Part shown: positions 42,708 through 51,307 of the stretch, one piece after another
Layout of the letters: each line of letters opens with the position of its first letter
Numbering within the stretch: position 1 is the first letter of the stretch
Assembly: GCA_032595685.2 (NCBI GenBank)
Contig: CP159373.1
Span: forward strand, 2,731,501-2,795,500
Length of the DNA stretch: 64,000 nt
DNA from: Candidatus Electrothrix aestuarii
GTDB taxonomy: Bacteria > Desulfobacterota > Desulfobulbia > Desulfobulbales > Desulfobulbaceae
Direction of reading: 5' to 3'
Notes under the pieces: model-generated
Seen by the model: only the letters and a program-made list of their open reading frames with translations
What the model was told of the DNA's origin: nothing
The model's database searches: none
Translations under genes and position numbers: made by a program

Positions 42708-43131
42708 TACCACGATTTCCTTTGTTTAGGTCGCTGTGTTGACGGAGAAAGGGGAAACGGCGCAGGAGATTACGGCCAGGACCATTGCCGGTGCTGAAAT
42801 GTTCTCCTGTAAAGACATCATTGATCTCGCCGCGATATTTGAGATATTGCAATTTGGCCCGAATTTCTTCTCTGATGGCTCCTCCCTGTCCTGAGGAGCC
42901 GTAGCCATGAATCAGGGTGAGGACTCGGCAACCCTCTTTCTGGGCCTGTTCAAGCTCCCGTTCAAGTCGTCCTAAAGCCTGTTCCACAGTGGGCATGCCA
43001 CGCTTCAGCTTCACGACCCGGTGTGGTGTTCCTTGCCCTGGGGCAGAGAATTTCAGCTCAGATTCACAAAAAGGGCAACGACTCATGCCTGAGTCCACCT
43101 CGTTGCCGCAAACCTCGCAGAAAAGTTGCAT
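42688..43131 (-). CDS. Smr-domain protein with N-terminal zinc ribbon
   Basis: A 147-residue protein. An N-terminal zinc ribbon (CEVCGNEVDSGMSRCPFCE) is followed by an Smr domain: PTVEQALGRLERELEQAQKEG, LTLIHGYGSSGQGGAIREEI and a C-terminal strand GNRGITLVVL. Smr domains are nucleases or DNA/RNA-binding modules. The HGYGSSGxGG loop is the family core. ATG 43131 lies 5 nt after the rel stop codon; an earlier in-frame ATG at 43155 falls inside rel. It is probably co-transcribed with rel. Confidence 0.8.
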   Translation of the reverse strand: MQLFCEVCGNEVDSGMSRCPFCESELKFSAPGQGTPHRVVKLKRGMPTVEQALGRLERELEQAQKEGCRVLTLIHGYGSSGQGGAIREEIRAKLQYLKYRGEINDVFTGEHFSTGNGPGRNLLRRFPFLRQHSDLNKGNRGITLVVL

Positions 43132-43135
43132 CGTT

Positions 43136-45298
43136 CTACCGTCTATGCACTTCAATCATGCTGGGCATCTGCTGCAAATGGGTGAGCAGTTTTTGCAGAT
43201 GCTCTGTATCGGTAATTTCCAGGACAACACGAAATTCAGCGATATTTTCCGCCGTGGTGCGGGAGTTGAATTCAATGACATCCGCCTTGTCGCTGGATAT
43301 CAGCGAGCTTATATCGGCCAGCAGGTTCTTTCGGTTATCTGCCCGTAAGAAGAGCTCGGTTCTGTGCTTATCCTGCCCTTGGCCGGACCAGTTGACCTCT
43401 ACCCAGCGGATTGGGTCCGTGGCCAGCAGGCTGGGGCAATTGGCCTTATGGACGGAAATACCCTCACCCGTGGTGATAAAACCGATAACCTCGTCCCCTG
43501 GAACCGGCTTGCAGCATTGACTGATTTTAATCAGCATATCATCAACGCCGTCAATCTGGACTGCCCCCCGGGTAATTGGGGCGGGTCGCTGTGGAGCTAT
43601 TTCTGGGAGCTGTTCCAGAAGTTCTTCTTCCTGGATTTGCTCTTCCTGATGTTGGGTTTCTTTGGGCATCAGTGCCCGCTCAAGATGACGGAGGGTAATA
43701 GCTCCTGTACCCACCTTTGCCAGCATGTCATCCAGGGAGTTGCAACGCAGTTTTTTGAGCAGTAGACGAATATGACCGGTTTTGATCAGTTTTTTTAAGC
43801 TGGTGTCCAGCTGTTTCAGCTCGCGTTCACAAATCTCCCGTCCTTCCTGGAGGAGTTGCTCTTTTTCTTCTTTACGTAGCCACTGCCGGATTTTTGCCCT
43901 GGCCCGGCTGGTCTTGACCAATTGCAGCCAAGCTCGCTTGGGATGCTGGTTTTTTGAGGTGATGATCTCAACAATATCACCGTTTTGCAATTCGTACTTC
44001 AACTGCACTAAGCGACCATTTACCCTGGCTCCAGTACATTGATCACCGACAGCCGTATGAATGGCATAGGCAAAATCAATGGGGGTTGAGCCCCTGGGCA
44101 TCTCCCGGACCTCGCCGTTGGGGGTCAGGGCGTACACGTCCGGGTCAAAGAGCTCTCCTCGTACAGAATCAAGGAATTCACCTGGGTCTTCAACCTCCTG
44201 GAGGTTCTGGACCAAAGTCTTTAGCTCTTTAAAGAGGCGAGCATCCCGGGTATTGATTTTTTGCCCTTCTTTATAGGCCCAATGGGCTGCAACGCCCTCC
44301 TGGGCCACCCGGTCCATCTCCTCGGTTCGGATCTGGATCTCGATAAAATGACCACCCGGACCAGCCACTGTGGTGTGGAGCGATTGGTAGTTATTGGATT
44401 TGGGCGCAGAAATAAAATCTTTAATCCGTCCAGGGACCGGTGTCCAGTTACCGTGAATGGTTCCCAGAGCCTCGTAGCACTCTTTGACCGTATTGACGAT
44501 GATCCGAAAGGCGACCTTGTCGTAAACCTGCTCAACCGGAATATTTTGGACGATCAGTTTTTTATAGATGGAGTAAAGGTGTTTAGGGCGTCCAATGACT
44601 CGACGGGGATAGACGTCATTGCCTTTGAGCTTTTCCCGAAGAATACCGATGACCTCGTCGACATATTTTTCCCGCTCACCTAAGGTGCTGACGAGGTGCT
44701 GCATCAACTCCTTATATTCTTTTGGGAAAAGATATTGAAAAGAGAGGTCTTCCAGTTCCCGTTTGAGCCAGTCTATTCCGAGGCGGCTGGCCAGAGGAGC
44801 ATAGAGGTCCATGGTTTCCCGGGAGAGCTGGCGCTGTTTTGCCTCGTCCTCCCGGCGGAGGAGAAGCATATCGTGCAGGCGGTCGACGAGCTTGACAAGC
44901 AAGACCCGAATATCCGAGCCCATAGCCAGGAAGAGTTTACGGATATTCTCTGCTTGGTAGGCCATTTTCGAGTCATAACGGACATTGGTGATCTTGGTTG
45001 TTCCGTTGACGATATTGACCACATCCGGCCCGAATCGTTCTTCCAGCTCTTCCAGGCTTGCAGCACCTTCCTTTAAAACGCCGTGGAGCAGGCTGGAAAT
45101 GATGGTGTCCAGATCCAGATGCATGGAGGCCACAGTATTGGCCACATCAACCAGATGATTAACGTAGGGTTTTCCTGAGGAATGCTGAAGCCCTTTGTGC
45201 CTCTCTGAGGCAAAGATATAGGCATCTTGAAGAGTGCTGAGATCAGTCTCGGAAAGATATTCGCTCGCTGTCTTTTTTAGTTCGTCAAAATCAGCCAT
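43136..45298 (-). CDS. relA: Rel/SpoT-family (p)ppGpp enzyme with a degenerate hydrolase site
   Basis: A 720-residue protein: HD-type hydrolase domain (1-200), synthetase (~230-345), TGS (~395-455), and C-terminal Zn-finger/ACT (~570-718). The synthetase is complete, with GRPKHLYSIYKKL, RIIVNTVKECYEALG, NNYQSLHTTV and the RIKD signature (291-294) typical of bifunctional enzymes. In the HD domain the HDxxxED motif reads H72-G-V-L-K-E-G, so both the metal-binding Asp and the acidic pair are lost. H48 and D139 remain. It should make (p)ppGpp but hydrolyse it poorly or not at all. ATG 45298 is the likely start. Upstream is proS on the same strand, with smr downstream. Confidence 0.9.
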   Translation of the reverse strand: MADFDELKKTASEYLSETDLSTLQDAYIFASERHKGLQHSSGKPYVNHLVDVANTVASMHLDLDTIISSLLHGVLKEGAASLEELEERFGPDVVNIVNGTTKITNVRYDSKMAYQAENIRKLFLAMGSDIRVLLVKLVDRLHDMLLLRREDEAKQRQLSRETMDLYAPLASRLGIDWLKRELEDLSFQYLFPKEYKELMQHLVSTLGEREKYVDEVIGILREKLKGNDVYPRRVIGRPKHLYSIYKKLIVQNIPVEQVYDKVAFRIIVNTVKECYEALGTIHGNWTPVPGRIKDFISAPKSNNYQSLHTTVAGPGGHFIEIQIRTEEMDRVAQEGVAAHWAYKEGQKINTRDARLFKELKTLVQNLQEVEDPGEFLDSVRGELFDPDVYALTPNGEVREMPRGSTPIDFAYAIHTAVGDQCTGARVNGRLVQLKYELQNGDIVEIITSKNQHPKRAWLQLVKTSRARAKIRQWLRKEEKEQLLQEGREICERELKQLDTSLKKLIKTGHIRLLLKKLRCNSLDDMLAKVGTGAITLRHLERALMPKETQHQEEQIQEEELLEQLPEIAPQRPAPITRGAVQIDGVDDMLIKISQCCKPVPGDEVIGFITTGEGISVHKANCPSLLATDPIRWVEVNWSGQGQDKHRTELFLRADNRKNLLADISSLISSDKADVIEFNSRTTAENIAEFRVVLEITDTEHLQKLLTHLQQMPSMIEVHRR

Positions 45299-45372
45299 TC
45301 TTTTAGGAAATGGAAAACGTTTATCCTCAGGCGGTTACCAAGATTTTTTGGCCCACTCTACCGAGCATCGTA

Positions 45373-45398
45373 AAGGCGAGAACCTTGTGTTCGCCCTT
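45373..45398 (-). terminator. possible terminator after proS
   Basis: On the minus strand AAGGGCGA pairs with TCGCCTT across a ~12-nt loop, with one bulged C. It lies in the 164-nt gap between proS and rel. The following T run is short, so confidence is low. Confidence 0.35.
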
Positions 45399-45462
45399 GT
45401 TACTCTCTTATATATTTTGTACCCCTCCCCAGGGAGAGGGAGGAAAGATAACAAAGGGCCTG

Positions 45463-47211
45463 TTATAATTTTGCGGCCTGTTTTGCGATGGCGCTCAGCT
45501 CATCCTGGATCATGGTCATGATGCTTGAGGCCGCCTCATCATAGGGCAGCAGGCTTGTTGCACCGTCGCGTCGTGTTCGCAACTCAACCTGCCCTTCCTT
45601 TTCCCAGGTTTTACCCACTGTCACCCGATAGGGAATACCGATGAGGTCCGCGTCCTTGAATTTCGAACCGGGACGCTCGTCCCGATCATCAAGCAGGACT
45701 TCCAGGCCCGCAGCCCGCAGGTCCTGATAGAGTTTTTCAGCAGCCTCAGTGGTCTCTTCGCTTTTAATGCCCAAGTTGAGGACAAGCACCTGGAAGGGCG
45801 CCAAGGGAAGGGGGAAGATGATGCCGTTCTCATCATGATTTTGTTCAATAGCAGCAGCGACCACCCGGCTGACGCCGATTCCGTAGCAACCCATGACCAT
45901 CGTTTGCTCCTTGCCTTCCTGGTCCTGGTAGACTGCATGCATAGCCTCGGAGTATTTGGTACCCAGCTTGAAGATGTGACCAACCTCAATACCCTCGGTT
46001 AATTCCAGGGCGCCTTGGCAGACCGGGCATCGGTCCTGATCAGTAATCTGGCGAAGGTCATCCACTGCCACTGGGGTGAAATCCCGGCCCGGATTTACTC
46101 CGGTCAGGTGATGTCCTTTTTCGTTGGCCCCGCTCACAGCGTTGACCATGGTCATGACTTCCTGATCAGCAACTAGCTTGATGGGGATATTGACCGGTCC
46201 TATATAGCCCACCGGGAGTTTAGTCAGTTTCCAGACCGTATCATCATCTGCCAATTCAACCTCATTGGCATTAAGCAGATTTTTCAGTTTGACCGACTGG
46301 ACCTCACGGTCTCCCCGTACCAAAACAGCTACAGGCTCGTCATCAGCAAGGTAGATCATGGTTTTGATGACCTCTTTGGGGGTAACCTTGAGGAAGCTGG
46401 CGACCCGGTCCACCTTTTTCATACCCGGAGTCTCTACTTTGCAACACTCTTGCAGGTTTTCTGGTGTTCCATTGTTCGCGTCAGTACCAGAAAGAACTAC
46501 TTTGGCCTTTTCTACATTGGCAGCGTAGGTGCATTCTTTGCAGATGACCAGGGTGTCTTCACCGGTGTCGGCCAGTACCATAAATTCGTGGGAAAAGGAG
46601 CCGCCGATGCTGCCGGAGTCCGCTTCCACAGCCCGGAATTCAAGGCCGCAACGGCGAAAAATTCGGGTGTACGCCTCATGCATGGTCTGGTAACTTTGAC
46701 TGGCAGCCTCATCGCTGACGTCAAAGGAGTAGGCGTCTTTCATGATGAATTCGCGTCCGCGCATCAGGCCAAAGCGAGGGCGAATTTCGTCGCGGAATTT
46801 GGTCTGGATCTGATAGAGATTGATCGGGAGCTGGCGATAGGAATGGATTTCCCGCCGCGCAATATCGGTGATAACCTCTTCATGGGTGGGGCCGAGGCAG
46901 TAATCCCGGTTATGGCGGTCCTGAAAACGGAGCAATTCCGGCCCGTATTTCACCCAGCGACCTGATTCCTCCCAGAGGTCAGCCGGTTGCACCATAGGCA
47001 TGAGCAGTTCCTGGGCCCCGGAGCGATTCATTTCCTCACGGACAATGGCTTCCACTTTTTTGATTGCGGCCAGTCCAAGAGGAAGGTAGGTGTACAGACC
47101 TGAGGTCAGTTTGCGAATACAACCTGCCCGCAGTAAGAGCTGGTGACTGATAACCTCGGCCTCGGCCGGGACTTCCTTGGCCGTGCGGATGAGCATCTGA
47201 GAATAACGCAT
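45463..47211 (-). CDS. proS: prolyl-tRNA synthetase
   Basis: A 582-residue bacterial-type class II ProRS. The N-terminal motif 1 region is followed by motif 2 in [20 protein letters not shown]. The YbaK-like editing insert occupies residues ~225-390 (including [15 protein letters not shown]). Motif 3 is [18 protein letters not shown]. The C-terminal anticodon-binding domain ends at AIAKQAAKL. It charges tRNA-Pro, and the editing domain removes Ala-tRNA-Pro. The length is normal. An inverted repeat (CCCAC...GTGGG) lies in its leader, and no T-box was seen. Confidence 0.97.
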   Translation of the reverse strand: MRYSQMLIRTAKEVPAEAEVISHQLLLRAGCIRKLTSGLYTYLPLGLAAIKKVEAIVREEMNRSGAQELLMPMVQPADLWEESGRWVKYGPELLRFQDRHNRDYCLGPTHEEVITDIARREIHSYRQLPINLYQIQTKFRDEIRPRFGLMRGREFIMKDAYSFDVSDEAASQSYQTMHEAYTRIFRRCGLEFRAVEADSGSIGGSFSHEFMVLADTGEDTLVICKECTYAANVEKAKVVLSGTDANNGTPENLQECCKVETPGMKKVDRVASFLKVTPKEVIKTMIYLADDEPVAVLVRGDREVQSVKLKNLLNANEVELADDDTVWKLTKLPVGYIGPVNIPIKLVADQEVMTMVNAVSGANEKGHHLTGVNPGRDFTPVAVDDLRQITDQDRCPVCQGALELTEGIEVGHIFKLGTKYSEAMHAVYQDQEGKEQTMVMGCYGIGVSRVVAAAIEQNHDENGIIFPLPLAPFQVLVLNLGIKSEETTEAAEKLYQDLRAAGLEVLLDDRDERPGSKFKDADLIGIPYRVTVGKTWEKEGQVELRTRRDGATSLLPYDEAASSIMTMIQDELSAIAKQAAKL

Positions 47212-47608
47212 AATAATTTGAGTGACTCTATCGAAAGGTTTTATATGAAAGTTTTCTCCCCACCGTTAACATAGTGGGATATTTCCGATCACCCCTCCGG
47301 GGCGGGGCGTTTGAGAAGCAGCATCCAGGAGGGACAGCACGAAAAGAGCCCGGTGTCTTAATGCCGGGTATAAAAACCTCATTCAGCTGAGCAGCTTACG
47401 CCCTCTTGCCAGAATACCATAGAACCATATGAATGACAACGGAGTTCGATGCAAGGATTTGTTCTTCTCATGTTATTTTTTAAACAAAAAATCTCATGAA
47501 AAGGAAAAAAGTTCTCTGTTTGACTTCGTTTAAACTCTTTTGATATTATAAGGATAATGCACCTTTCTATGTGTGTTTTTTGAGAAAAATGTATCAGGAG
47601 AATAGGCA
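47212..47608. other. divergent intergenic region between proS and the kinase gene
   Basis: About 400 bp. It contains ACCCCTCCGGGGCGGGGCG (47291-47309), similar to the GC arm of the dispersed element before tolR and lolD. A hairpin CCCGG...CCGGG lies near 47350-47370. A promoter candidate for the kinase operon is listed separately. No coding sequence was recognised. Confidence 0.5.
47520..47549 (+). promoter_or_regulatory. extended -10 promoter for the kinase pair
   Basis: TTGACT (47520-47525), an 18-nt spacer, then TGATATTAT with -10 TATTAT at 47544-47549 preceded by an extended TGn motif. It lies 60 nt before the start codon. Confidence 0.6.
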
Positions 47609-50600
47609 TTGATTATTCACCGATGTGAAAAAGTGAAGTTACGCAGTCATGTTATGCTGTTGTGGACATGTCTGACCTGTATTCTTCTGGCGACAATTTA
47701 TTTTGTTTTTACCCTGCTTATCTATCGGCATTATCAGGCGCAGGCCCGTGACCGTATAGAACGGGGAATTGCCACCCTTGAGCAAAGGCTGAAGGGGGAG
47801 GGGGATGATTTATCCCAGGGCTTTCCAGCTGAGCTGATCACGCCTGAGCTTTTGGATCATATTGCCCATGAACAGGGTTGTGATATTTATTTCCAGGCAG
47901 ATACTGCGTTGCAGGTTCGCAGTCTGACCAAGGGAGGGCAGCGGCTCCTTTTTGAACAATATGCCCAGGAAGATTTGCCGGTATTTTCTATAGGGACAGA
48001 ACCTTGGCAGGCACGTCAGGTCGGCGATAAAAACAATATTGTTTACGGAGCACGACTCCCCTTAAAGGGGCAGGGGCATGCGGTATTGCTCTTTGCCCAG
48101 TCGCTGGATTTTGTCCATCAGGGCATAGCTGTCCTTGGCGAAGCCTTGGCTCTGGTCTTTTTTATAGTTTTTTTACTCTTCTTCCCTGTGGCAGCTTTTT
48201 TTGTTCGTTCATCAGTGACCCGACCAGTGGAACAGCTTATTGCTGCTATGAACTCCTTTGATGCAGAAGAGCAGCCTTTTTTGGATGAAGACGTGAGTAC
48301 GGTGGAGTTTTCTTCCTTGGCCTTTGCCTTCAATCGTATGGTCCGGGTGTTGCGGCATCATTATCAACAGGTGGATGTTCTGTCCACAGCTGTTGAGCAG
48401 AGCCCTATCGCCATCGTGATTACAGACCTGGAAGGCAGGATTGAATATGTAAACTCCAGGATGGAGCAACTGACCGGATACTCGGCAGAAGAACTGAAGG
48501 GGAGACCTACCAGTATCTTCCAGTCAGGATACACCTCGCATGAAAAGTATGATGAACTCTGGAATACCGTCACCAGCGGTAAGATTTGGAAGGAAGAGCT
48601 GCTGAATAAGAAAAAAGACGGCTCCTTGTCCTGGGAGTTTGTGGTTGTAGCCCCTATCTTTGCTGAGGATGCAACGATTATCAAGTTTGTTGCCACAAAG
48701 GAGGATATCACAGAGAGGAAGCAGTCGCAGGAGCTTCTGCGTCGATACGAACAGATCATTTCCGCCACAGTTGATCTGATGGCCTTTCTTGATCGAGACC
48801 TTATTTTCTGTGCAGTAAATAAGGCCTATTTGGATGCCTTCCAAAAGACTCGGGAGGAGATCGTAGGGCATTCAGTAGCAGCACTTTATGGAAGGGATTT
48901 TTTTCATCAGGTGATGAAGGAAAAGTTGGATCGCTGCTTGGCTGGTGAAACAGTCCATTATCAGACCTGGTATAATTTTTCTCCTACCAGACGTTGCTGC
49001 CTCCATGTTTCCTGCTATCCCTTTTACACGGTTGAGAATGAAATTTCCGGCATCGTGATGAGCTCACACGATATTACCGGCCTGAAGATCAACCAGGAAC
49101 TCCTACGGGAGAGTGAACAACGCTACCGCCAGACTTTTGAAACAAATATGGCGGTGAAATTGATTATCGATCCTACAGATGGTAGTATTATTGAAGCCAA
49201 CCAGGCTGCAGCCTCCTATTATGGGTATACGGTGGAAGAGCTGGTTGCCCTGCGGATCACTGATATTAATCAGTTGACCCATGAAGAGATACTGGCGGAG
49301 ATGGACAGGGCCAAGGAGATAGAGCGGCTCTATTTTAATTTCCGCCATAAATTGGCATCAGGAGAGGTACGGGATGTGGAAGTCTATTCCGGCCCTCTGC
49401 AAAGTGGCGATCGGACTTTATTGTATTCTATCATCCATGATATTACTGACCGTAAGCAGGCCGAAGAGAAATTATTACAAAGCAATGAGCGACTGGAGAT
49501 GATCGTTCAAGGGGCTAATCTCGGTACTTGGGATTGGAATATAACCACGGACCAGATTGTTTTTAATGATCGCTGGGCGGAAATTCTCGGATATGATCCA
49601 GACGAATTACCAGGAGATGTCTCAACCTGGATAGAGCACCTGCATCCAGACGATAAAGAGCAGACCTTGCAAGCCCTGGATGATCTGTTTACTGGACGTA
49701 CTTCATTATTGATGTCAGAGCAGCGTCTGCGGAATAAGGCCGGTGAGTGGGTATGGATTTTGGGAGCAGGCAAGGTTTTTGAACGCGGTCCCCAGGGTGA
49801 AGCGATACGGGCTGTGGGTATTCAGCTGGATATTAATGCCCGAAAACAGGCAGAGCAGCAGCTTATTACGGCAAAGGAACAGGCCGAATCCGCGAATCGG
49901 GCAAAATCTGTTTTTTGGGCTAATATCACACATGAATTACGTACTCCGCTCAATGCTGTGCTTGGCTATGCACAGCTGCTCAGTGCTGAGAGTAGTTTGA
50001 CGCCCAAGCAGTTGAATAATGTGCAAATTATCAAGAGCTCCGGTGAGTATCTTTTGATGTTGATTAATGATATCCTTGACCTCTCAAAAATTGAGGCGGA
50101 GAAGGTTGAGCTGGTCTCCCGAGTATTCAGATTACCAGATTTTTTTTCCGGGATAGTGGATATTTTCAAGGCCGAGGCTGATGTTAAGGAGGTTTCCCTG
50201 CGTTACAGGGAAGATCCGCAACAACCACTGTTTATCCAAACAGATGAGTTGCGGTTACGTCAGGTTATTCTGAATTTACTTTCCAATGCCGTAAAATTTA
50301 CATCCAACGGTGGGCATTGCTCCTTGCAGACAGAGGTGACTAGGCAAGCAGATGCAGAGGCCTTTTTGACGGTAATAGTAGAAGATGATGGGCTCGGCAT
50401 TTTACCGGAAATGCAGGAGAAAATTTTTGAGCCCTTTAGGCAAAGCGGAGAGCGCCTGCAATATTCCGAGGGCTCTGGGCTTGGTCTTGCTATCAGTCGG
50501 AGATTAGTTCGCCTCATGGGTGGCGATCTTCAGGTCTTGAGTCCTCTCTATCAGGACCATCAGCCAGGACAAGGGGCAGGAAGTCGTTTTTTCTTTACGA

Positions 50601-51307
50601 TTCCGATAGAGATTATAGAGCAGGGAAAGGTACCTCAGGAAACCCAGCATGTCATTACCGGCTACACGGTCCTTGAGGGAGAGAGGCCGAAAAAGATCTT
50701 ATTGCTCTCAACCAGTTCCTCCAACCAGATCATCCTGGAGAATATCCTTACCCCCTTGGGGTTCCAGGTAAATGAAGTGGTTGGGAAAGAGGCCCTGGTA
50801 GAAGCAGGGGAAAAGGAACGGGCTGATATTATTTTGGCTGTGCTGCCCGTAATAGAATGTGAAGAGATGGCTCTCCTGCAGCAGATAAAAGAACAGAAAA
50901 GTTTGCAGGAATTACCGGTAATTATGCTTGCGGATGCCTCAATTTTTTCCGCTTTAGAAGAAAAGCAGTTGGAACATCTCTTCATAGATCGGGTGGTGAA
51001 GCCCTTTTCCAGTTTTGATCTTCTTTCTGTTCTTGCAAGGCATCTAGGAATCAGCCTCCTCTATGATAATGGAGAGGGGCCTGAGGTAGCACCACAGATT
51101 ATTCCTCCACCAGCTGAAGAGCTGAGTGTCTTGCTGATGAAGGTCCAGCAGGGAGATGTAGCCGGGATGAATCAACAGATTTCCTCCTTGTTTTCCTTAG
51201 AAGCAGGAAAATATGCGGAGTTTGCCAGGCGGGTGGAGCGACTGGCAGAAGATTTTCAACTGAATATGATCGCCGATTTGATAAAACGATACGGAAGTTC
51301 TCAATGA
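47609..51307 (+). CDS. multi-PAS hybrid histidine kinase with degenerate receiver
   Basis: A 1232-residue membrane sensor. Two membrane helices (~18-38 and ~170-195) flank a periplasmic domain, followed by HAMP-like sequence and four PAS/PAC domains (~255-755). HisKA has His in NITHELRTPLNAVLGY (about 774), and the ATPase has N, G1 and G2 boxes (LLSNAVKF, DDGLGI, GSGLGLAISRRL). A C-terminal receiver-like domain (~1030-1150) has lost the phospho-Asp (ADIILAVLPV), so it is a pseudo-receiver. A final Hpt-like helical stretch lacks a clear His. It starts with TTG at 47609, with AGGAG upstream, and overlaps the next kinase by 4 nt, so the two probably signal together. Confidence 0.88.
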   Translation: MIIHRCEKVKLRSHVMLLWTCLTCILLATIYFVFTLLIYRHYQAQARDRIERGIATLEQRLKGEGDDLSQGFPAELITPELLDHIAHEQGCDIYFQADTALQVRSLTKGGQRLLFEQYAQEDLPVFSIGTEPWQARQVGDKNNIVYGARLPLKGQGHAVLLFAQSLDFVHQGIAVLGEALALVFFIVFLLFFPVAAFFVRSSVTRPVEQLIAAMNSFDAEEQPFLDEDVSTVEFSSLAFAFNRMVRVLRHHYQQVDVLSTAVEQSPIAIVITDLEGRIEYVNSRMEQLTGYSAEELKGRPTSIFQSGYTSHEKYDELWNTVTSGKIWKEELLNKKKDGSLSWEFVVVAPIFAEDATIIKFVATKEDITERKQSQELLRRYEQIISATVDLMAFLDRDLIFCAVNKAYLDAFQKTREEIVGHSVAALYGRDFFHQVMKEKLDRCLAGETVHYQTWYNFSPTRRCCLHVSCYPFYTVENEISGIVMSSHDITGLKINQELLRESEQRYRQTFETNMAVKLIIDPTDGSIIEANQAAASYYGYTVEELVALRITDINQLTHEEILAEMDRAKEIERLYFNFRHKLASGEVRDVEVYSGPLQSGDRTLLYSIIHDITDRKQAEEKLLQSNERLEMIVQGANLGTWDWNITTDQIVFNDRWAEILGYDPDELPGDVSTWIEHLHPDDKEQTLQALDDLFTGRTSLLMSEQRLRNKAGEWVWILGAGKVFERGPQGEAIRAVGIQLDINARKQAEQQLITAKEQAESANRAKSVFWANITHELRTPLNAVLGYAQLLSAESSLTPKQLNNVQIIKSSGEYLLMLINDILDLSKIEAEKVELVSRVFRLPDFFSGIVDIFKAEADVKEVSLRYREDPQQPLFIQTDELRLRQVILNLLSNAVKFTSNGGHCSLQTEVTRQADAEAFLTVIVEDDGLGILPEMQEKIFEPFRQSGERLQYSEGSGLGLAISRRLVRLMGGDLQVLSPLYQDHQPGQGAGSRFFFTIPIEIIEQGKVPQETQHVITGYTVLEGERPKKILLLSTSSSNQIILENILTPLGFQVNEVVGKEALVEAGEKERADIILAVLPVIECEEMALLQQIKEQKSLQELPVIMLADASIFSALEEKQLEHLFIDRVVKPFSSFDLLSVLARHLGISLLYDNGEGPEVAPQIIPPPAEELSVLLMKVQQGDVAGMNQQISSLFSLEAGKYAEFARRVERLAEDFQLNMIADLIKRYGSSQ

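Noticed and set aside
47212-47400. T-box riboswitch upstream of proS
   Set aside because: No T-box consensus or specifier-loop structure is apparent on the minus strand, only short inverted repeats.
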